This document shows, one piece after another, positions 22,001-31,000 of a stretch of 42,636 bases of DNA. Positions within the stretch are counted from its first letter, which is position 1; every line of letters begins with the position of its first letter. Below the pieces are notes generated by a model that saw only the letters and a list, made by a program, of their open reading frames with translations, was not told the DNA's origin and did not search any database. A program made the translations under genes and the position numbers. The DNA is from Branchiostoma floridae (taxonomy: Eukaryota > Chordata > Leptocardii > Amphioxiformes > Branchiostomatidae), in the NCBI RefSeq assembly GCF_000003815.2, contig NC_049983.1, forward strand, positions 28,574,376-28,617,011, written 5' to 3'.

Positions 22001-25000
22001 CGTACTGACGGAGGAACTCACACCGGAACCTCTTGCTGAAGGGCGTCCCTCTCACGGCTCCGTTGTCAGACGTCACCTGACTGGCGGTGGCCTCGTTGGT
22101 GAAGATAAATTTGTCAGCTTCTGACGACTAAAAACAGGGAGAAATGCAAAGAAGCTTACTTAACAATCAGAAAGTTCTTGCAATGAATTGCTATTGGAAA
22201 GATATTTCCAGCCATAGACATGGGCCACTTTTTACCTTTTTTTCAACTTTTGTCTTACCAGTTTGCTCATGAGCCGTGAAGGCTACATGGACCATTTTTG
22301 GATACTGTACTAACTCTCACTTTAGCAGAATCTTTTCCTCTAAGTCAGAAACATCAAGCTTAGGCAAGGTCAACTTTCTGACTCAATAGGCAAAGCAAAG
22401 GGCACTAAGGCTGCTTGGGAAGATACCGTATCCCATTTAGGCCGGAATGATTCTGAACCACTCACACCGGAAAGGACCCCTACTCTTTTCGATCAGTGTG
22501 GTGAGCCACGTACTCGAGGTGTGGCTCTCCTCAGACACGAGACCTCCAGGTCCTTAGCAATCATCGCTCGCCATATCTATATCTAAGTACGCTGTGTTTT
22601 GCGCGTGTCTATTCTCCATTTTCCACACGTCTACTCACATCTACTGACAGTAGACCGTGTCCATTCTCCATTTTTCAGAAGAATACTAACATCCTGAATG
22701 GTCCCGCAGTCCTGCAGACCTGCCCGCAGAGTCACCTCCGTGTCTGTAACCGTGGCGCCGCAGCTGTCGTCCAGCAGGTGCATGTTGTCCACATCTACCG
22801 CTGGTAGCGCCGCTCTGGGGAAGGTCACGGTCATGTGGTCCTCATGGCACTCCACGTTCACGATAACTTCAGCTGGAAAACATGGCCAGCGATCAAATCT
22901 ATTGTTAGACGGGCCCTAATGACCAGGTCTCAAATCCATACCAGGAACACTATAAAAAGAGAGCCTTACCCAATGACCTTAACCCCGTCTAAAGTCCAAC
23001 CATAATTCAGCCTTTAGCTGCCAATGCTGAACTTTTTCTTTGCTCAATAAAATTATTGATGATCAATTAATTTCATTCTAGGTCAAAAGTAGAGTGCAGC
23101 CTTTCTGAAGTCAATCGCGTTGAAAGATCTAAATCTCCCTACATCCATGCCTCACCACCAACCAACCTGTTGTCTCTGTCCCACTGATCTCCCCAACTTC
23201 CTGATCGCCATCTCCAAACGCCGTCAGGGTGAAGGTGTACTCTGTGTCTGCCCACAGTCCGGGCACGGTGGCCGCGGTGTCGCCCGGGGAGGGCGGGGGA
23301 GACAGGTCCCGGTGCGAGGCCCCGGGGGGACGATAGCGCAGCCGGTACCGGGTTATATTCAGGTCAGCAGGCGCCATCCAGGACAGGGTCATGTAGTCCA
23401 TCCCGACATCGGTAAAGACCAGGTCAGACAAGCCTGCGGGGTGATTTATGCACACAGAGTGGAATGCATTTATTTATTATAGCCCCTCAGTCTGTACATG
23501 CTAGCAACTCATTTGCTTTATTTCTATGTGAAGGGTTCATTAGTCGCAGCCTCTTTTCTGGATCACTGTGAATTTATAATGTTTTGCTAGATGTGTCGTC
23601 TACTGTGATATACAATGCAAGTAGAAGCCTGTATGTTTTTCAGACTGGTGACAAACGATAAGGAAAAGGGCATTTTATACCTGTGCAGGTAACCCCATCT
23701 CCGGTGTACCCTTCGTTACAGGTACAGTTGAATCCCCCGTCTGTGTTAGAACAGGTTGCGTCATCATGGCAGTTGTCTGTGCCATCTGCACATTCGTCGA
23801 TATCTGTGGATACAAACAACACGCGTTTCCAGTGCTAAATAAACCTATGAGAATTTGTGAACGTTTTAAAATGCAATATAATGGAAGTAATACATGCAAT
23901 GTAACAAGTACAAACGCACAATACAATCCCTAACACTCTTACCAGCACACGTGACTCCATCTCCACCGTAACCGTTGGTACATTCACAGCTGAAGGAACC
24001 GTCCGTGTTGGTACAGGTTGCCTGGGCGTGGCAGTTGTCTGTGCCATCTGCACATTCGTCGACATCTGTGGATACAAAGAGCACAGTCACGTCACTTGTG
24101 CTACATTGTAACTATGCTATGAGACTTAGTGTTTTGATACACTTCTCTATTGAAATGATGCGGTCTAATAGTATAATGTTACCTACATAATATAGTATAA
24201 TGGCAACATCTCTTGTAGTAGTAACATTACTAAATAAATGGACCAATGAAAATCTTGGTAAAAGCAGGTAGTAACACATTTGCCGACATCTGTGGATACA
24301 AATAACACAATCATGTCATCTTGGCTACTATGTGAGTAAAGCTATGGTGCATTGAGGTTTGATACGTTACTCAACTGCATCGCTCGTTGTGCAAGTGGTA
24401 AGTGAGTTACACATGCTTACAACGTACAATCTGTGCGATTGCCACGTTACCGTATGCAGGCCGTACTTACACGTGCTGCATATACGCGCCGTTTCCTTTA
24501 TCGCTTGATTGATGGCGTGATAGTGCTTGTCTGTAAATGGCTGTGTGATGCGTCTAGTGTGTAGGCGTAGCGGTAGTGTGCTTGCCACTTCTCGCTTTCA
24601 GCCCTCACCGCTGGCTAGCGGAGCTGCTCGCAGCACTGCGAAAAGAGAGCCGAGTGCGTAAGTCTCTCCTGCCAGTACATAGCCTCTCCACAGCAAGTCC
24701 CCATGCAGTGCCTCCTCGTGGCTACAGACGGAAACTGGGCACCGTAAGGCCCCAGGCTAAACTGCAGGGAGCTCGGAGGAGGTCTGGCCCCCAGACGCAC
24801 GGCATGCAGGGCCCACCGGCGTGTGGATACGCCCTGATGCCTGCGAACCAGACCCCCAGCTATGGGCAAATAGCGCGGGTAGACGGAGCTCGTCAGCCTT
24901 GGATGGCAGTTCGTCTAGGGGAAGGAAAACCCTGATTCAAAAACCTCCGCTGCCTTGCGGCTACACCCAGTCCGGGGAAAGGCTACGGGAGTTCACCCAG

Positions 25001-28000
25001 ACAGAAAATCCGGAGTGGAGTACGTGAGACGGTTGGCTGTCAAACTCTGCCATCCTTCCGGCAACTCCTGCAGCCAAGCCAACGCCAAGTGTCACGCCTC
25101 GCGTTCCCTTGGACCACGTCGGTGAGGTCGAGAGGGGGGTCCTGTTGTGTTTTTGGGCAGCGCAGGTCCTCCATAAACCTGCCCAGGCTTAGCACTCTGG
25201 AGAGGTCACCCCAGTCTCCCCCATCACTGGGGGTGAGAAACAAACCGGGAGACAGCAGTTTACGGGTTATAAGTCCTTGCTAAATTGACGTAAAGCTGGA
25301 CGCCACGGGTTGCCTCTGACAGTGGGAAGGATCTTCGTAATCCTATTGGTCAGTCACCGCCCGCTTTAAGCCGGGCAGCCCCCGGCCAGTTAGGTCCTGA
25401 CCCGTCACGATCTGCCTGCTTCATCGGGTGCTTGGAGCTTAGAGTCTTGCTCGACAAGTGGATCGTATGCTGCGCACCAGACAAGAGAAAGGAAAAGAGA
25501 AGACAAAAAACACCACCTATTCGCATCGGTAGCTGGAATGTTCGTACCATGCGTACCGGCCTGTCAGATGACTTAACGGTCATAGAGGATATCCGTAAGA
25601 CTGCAGCGATTGATCGCGAACTCCACAGATTGAACATTGATATTGTTGCTTTGCAAGAAACACGTCTTCCTGACAGTGGGTCCCTTAAGGAGGACTCCTA
25701 CACCTTCTTCTGGCAAGGAAAAGGTATGGAAGAAACTAGGGAACATGGAGTCGGCTTTGCCGTCAGGAACACTATGCTGCACATGATAGAACCACCAACA
25801 GGGGGCAATGAAAGGATCATTACCCTACGTCTCTCCACAGGCTACTTCTGAAGTCAAGGACCGGTTCTATTGTCAACTGGATAGTACAATTAAGAAAATC
25901 CCACTATCAGAGCACATTTTCATCCTAGGTGACTTTAATGCCAGGGTGGGCACGGACCATGAGTCATGGCAGACTGTGCTAGGTCATCATGGGATTGGAA
26001 AAATGAACGAAAATGGTCAGAGGCTCCTTGAGCTATGCTGCTACCACAATCTCTGTGTAACAAATACCTTCTTCCAGAATAGAACTATTCACAAAGCATC
26101 CTGGCGACACCCCAGGTCGCAACGCTGGCATCAGCTGGACCTAGTCATCACACGTCGTTCCTCCCTAAACAGTGTGTGCAATACAAGAGCATACCACAGC
26201 GCAGACTGTGATACTGACCACTCTCTTATTGCTTCGAAGATAAAGCTAAGACCTAAAAAATTGCACCATGCGAAGAAGAAGGGCCAGCCCAAAATTGACG
26301 TCAGTAAGACTATGCTGCCAGACAGAAACCAGAAATTTCTAGTTGAATGCCTTGAAGGAACTTTGAACAACATCCAGCCCAGGATGCTGAGCACAGGTGG
26401 GAAACACTGAGCAAAGCCATCTACAGTGCAGCAGCCCAGTCGTATGGAAAGAAGGAGCGAAAGAATACAGACTCGTTCCTGTTCCCTGAGCATCCATCTT
26501 CTCCTCTGTCAGCGACGTCTACGCTGGCTGGGACACGTATCCCGAATGAAGGATGGACGCATCCCGAAGGACATCCTGTTTGGTGAACTAGCGACAGGAA
26601 AACGGCCAGTAGGACGACCGGCACTGCGCTTCAGAGATGTCTGTAAGCGTGATCTGAAGCTAACTGACATTGACCCAGCCAGCTGGGAACAGATTGCAGC
26701 AGACCGCAACAGATGGCGCCACACGGTCAAGGATGGTCTTGCAAAGGGCCAGGAAAGACGTACAGAGCATCTTGAGTCAAGGAGACGCAAACGCAAAGAG
26801 AAACCGCAACAGGGGAACCCCTCTGCCTTCATATGTCCAAACTGTGGCCGCGACTGCCATGCCAGGATCGGCCTACAGAGCCACAGTAGACGCTGTCAAC
26901 CACCGTGACCTGATACAGAGCGCTACCATCATCTGCAAAGATGGAAGGATGCCTACTACTAGTGCTTGTGCATTATTAGAAAGCTGAAATGCACCAAAAT
27001 GTACCTGCGGGACAGTAAAGGAATTTAGATTTGATATTGATTTTGTAATAAAAATTCTCTTTACTTTCCCATGCCCGCCTTGGGTACTTTTTTGGTGCAC
27101 TGTTGAGGCAGGAAGACGAGGAAATCGCGGCCACTACTACACTAGCCCCCCACCGAACCTCTGCTTGGAGACTAGGATTTAGATACTGCAGCCTTTATCT
27201 GAATCATCAAAAGAATATGAACAGCTAATTCTAAGCTGGGAAACTGTGGATCACTCACCAGACGTCTCCCCGCAGTAGGCCAGCCAGCAGTGAGGAACCG
27301 CGGGGAGTTTATACACGAAGTAGCCGCCGCTGCAGGCCCGCACCTGGATGGTTGTCTGCCTAAAACAGGTGTTACCGGCCCAGTGGGCACACGCCTGGCG
27401 GGAGACTTCACCGTCAGCAGGGCTGGGGTGTTGTCCGTTCATCCACATCGGGGCGTTGGTGCCGCAACTTTGCACCGGCGGGGCCTGTGTCGGCATTTGG
27501 GTTCCCGCAGGACCGATGAAGCGGTACCACTCTCCGGCAAACCCACGGTCACACCCCTTGGTACCATCGCGGGTATATTGGACGTTCCTCGATGTCTCAT
27601 TCAGTACACGGTATACGTTGCTGCTGCATGGATCTGAAGAAACAACAAAGAACAGAATCCATCGGCCCTCCAACTGAAATGTAAACTTTAGGTAAGGGTT
27701 TGCCACAATTAGTATCCTTTACCTCTGGGGCCAGTTGTGTACGTACAGGATATGATGGTTAGACCTTGCACCTCCATAGAAATACATGTGAGAGTATATA
27801 GAAATCCCAAGTTAAATCTTTCTTAAGTGGTGTATTTGCAATTGCGAAGTAAATCCTGCATTTGTTCACATTACTGATAGATTCAATCATCATGATGGTT
27901 GTTTTCTTTCGTGCTTGTTTTTTTAGCTTATAATACCGAAACAAATAAGTAATGAAATGATATATACTGTAATACATTTTATTGTATGAGAGTCGAGGTG

Positions 28001-31000
28001 TCTTTTATCTACCCTATAATGTGACTATCCCTTGTATGATCAATATAAGGATACACTAATTTTCCTAGGCTTTGCTGTTGTGAATGTTATACTGACTGAA
28101 TTAGCCTTAGAAACCAAATGGTATCAAATGTTAGTGTTCTTGTAATGTCTTCACTGTGTATTATGGACCAATGAAAATCTTGGTAAAAGCAGGTAGTAAC
28201 ACATTTGCCGACATCTGTGGATACAAATAACACAGTCATGTCATCTTTGCTACTATGTGAGTAAAGCTATGGTGCATTGATTTTTTATACATTACTCAAT
28301 AAAAATCATGTATTCTTTAAATATATTGTCCAATTTAATGTTCTTACCAGTACAGTTGACTCCATTTCCACTGTATCTTTCAGTGCAATCACATGTAAAA
28401 GAACCGTCCGTGTTGGTACAGGTTGCCTGGGCGTGGCAGTTGTGTGTGCCTTCTGCACATTCATCGTCATCTGTGGATAAAGACAACACAGACATGTCAC
28501 CTGTGCTACAATGTAACTTGTCTATGATACTTGGTGTTTTGATACATTACTCTATTGAAATGATGCAGCCTAATAGTATTATATTGTACTGAAAAAGTGA
28601 CGCAAAAACCAATTGTCCCTACCAGTACAGTTGACTCCATTTCCACTGTACCCTTCCGTGCAATCACATGTAAAAGAGCCGTCCGTGTTGGTACAGGTTG
28701 CCTGGGCGTGGCAGTTGTCTGTGCCATCCGCACATTCGTCGATATCTGGTGCGTTGGATATTCAGATAGAAAGAACACAGGTTACCGGCGATAGATAAAC
28801 ATTTGAGTTTTTGTGTTTTTTTTTGTGTGAAATGGAACTCATTGAAAATTTTTTAGATCTGCCAACAATGAATATATAACAAGATATGGTCCTTGTGAAA
28901 AGTAGTCGTAAGTTTCTTCATTATAATCTGCATGTCTTTACGCAGACGATACCACAATTTTCTGTTCCAGCGAGGACGCCAGTTTCATAGAGAACACTAT
29001 GAACTCTGAACTAGCAAACCTTGCCACATGGCTACATTCAAACCGCCTAACACTGAATGTTGCTATGACAAAGTGGATCCTATTCAGCACAAGTGGGAAG
29101 CTAAGAGCTGCAAAACCTCTGAGAACTCACATTGCTCAGGAAACTGTTAAACAAGTGTACCAATCAAAATAACTAGGTGTTCTCCTTGACTGAACTATCA
29201 CATGGAACGAACACATTAGTATTTTATGTTCCAAGGTTTCTCAGAGATTAGGTTTGTTAAGGCGCCTAAGATTATGCCTCCCTGCCAGCATAGCAAGTAA
29301 GTTATACAAATGTATGATTCTACCACTACTTGAGTATTGCGATATGTTTGGGCAAAACTGTAACATCACCAAACAGCGACAACGTCACATTCTTCAAAAT
29401 CGAGCGACAAGAGTCAGTCTACAAATGAAGCAACGATCCAGTGTCGAAGACCTAGAAAACAGCCTCAACTGGAAGTACGTGACGCAGCGCAGAAAGGAGC
29501 ACATGCGTGTCATGGTTTTTACATGTATTAACGGGCTTACCCCTAAATAGTTAGACGGCACTTTTGTATACAACCACCTGTTATGTAAACACAACGCCAG
29601 ACAAACATCATTTACTACAACATACTCCCAGCTTTATAAGGAAGGCAAGAAACAATTCTACGGCAATTTGAAGCTGCCTTTTTGAAGCTGTCTTAAGTAG
29701 CATCCTGACTTCTACCCCATTTCTTGACTTTCTTGGTTTTCACTTATGAAGGTTTATGGACTTGAGTAATGGTCACTGAATTTCTGAATTGAGCGAACAT
29801 CCTTCCATCTGGGGAGACATATGATATATGATAGGCGATATTAGAGGATGTTTTAGCAAGCCATCTTTGTGAAAATCCCTATCATAACATCGTACATATG
29901 TTTGCTGACACTGGAATTGTCATATATAGTTATAGTTACCAACGGCCTTTTGATGAACAATGGTGGACCATTGATGCAATTATTTTCTACAAATATGGGG
30001 CCCCAACTGAAACAAACTACGGTGATTTTCTGCATATACTATATTGTCGATGGTTTGATACTGCTGGTGCATTGGAAAAATGAAGTGCACCCAAATGTAC
30101 CTGTGGGGCAGTAAAGACTTTAAATTTGATATTGATTTTGTTGTCAAAAGTTCTCTCAACTTTCCCATGGCCATAACCAGCTGGGCTGCTTTTTGGTGCA
30201 TTGTGGAGGCAGGAAGACGAAAAAATCGCGGACACTACTACATTGCCAGCCCACCCCACCTAAACTAGGAGACTAGGATTTAGCTACTGCAGCATTTATC
30301 TGAATCATAAAAAGAATATGAACAGCTCGTTCTAAGCTACTACACTAGCACCCCACCCAACATCTGCTCGGAGACTAGGATATAGCTTTTGCGGCATTTA
30401 TCTGAATCATCAATATGAACAGCTAGTTCTAAGCTGGGAAACTGTGGATCACTCACCAACCGTCTCCCCGCAGTAGGCCGCGAAGCATTGAGGAACCGCG
30501 GGGAGTTTATACACGAAGTAGCCGCCGCTGCAGGCCCGCACATGGATGGTTGTCTGACGCCAACAGGTGTTAAGTTCATTGTGGGCACACGCCTGATACC
30601 AACAGGTGTTACTGTTCCAGCCGACCGCACACGCCTGGCGGGAGACTTCACCGTCAGCAAGGCTGGGGTGTTGTCCGTTCATCCACATCGGGGAGGCGGT
30701 GCCGCATCTGTGGTCGGGGGGCGCCTGTGTGGGCATTTGGGTTCCCGCAGCGCCCATGAAGCGGTACCACTCTCCGGCAAACCAACTGTCACACCTGTAG
30801 GTACCATGGGGGGTGTTATATCGGACGTTCCTCAATGCCTCATTCAGAACACGGTAGCTGCTGCATGGATCTGAAGAAACAACAAAGAACAGAATCCATC
30901 GGCCCTCCAACTGAAATGTAAACTTTAGGTAAGGGTTTGTCACAATTAGTATCCTTTACCTCTGGGGCCAGTTGTGTACGTACAGGATATGATGGTTAGA

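Larger units (their letters stand above)
24373..26955 (+). mobile_element. APE-type LINE with reverse transcriptase deleted, in intron, antisense to host gene
   Basis: The left edge is set by loss of similarity to 28308 at 24373; the right edge by return of similarity to 30060 at about 26955-26965. 24373-25431 is a GC-rich leader. 25432-26480 encodes an AP-endonuclease remnant. 26490-26908 encodes the element's C-terminal tail with a zinc-finger-like end. The whole polymerase is missing between about 26475 and 26490. No target-site duplication was found. The clade was not assigned. Confidence 0.85.

Noticed and set aside
24552-24620. tRNA-like promoter in the LINE leader (GGCGTAGCGGTAGTGTGCTT)
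   Set aside because: Only an A-box-like stretch is seen; no convincing B box follows, so it is not called as a SINE or tRNA.
26426-26908. Small zinc-finger host gene
   Set aside because: The tail wording ([16 protein letters not shown]) and linkage to an endonuclease remnant show that it is the C-terminus of a LINE.
27290-27677. Plus-strand frames opposite the D8C exons (also at 30488-30874)
   Set aside because: They are antisense shadows of the GC-rich D8C exons, whose minus-strand reading gives the conserved domain.
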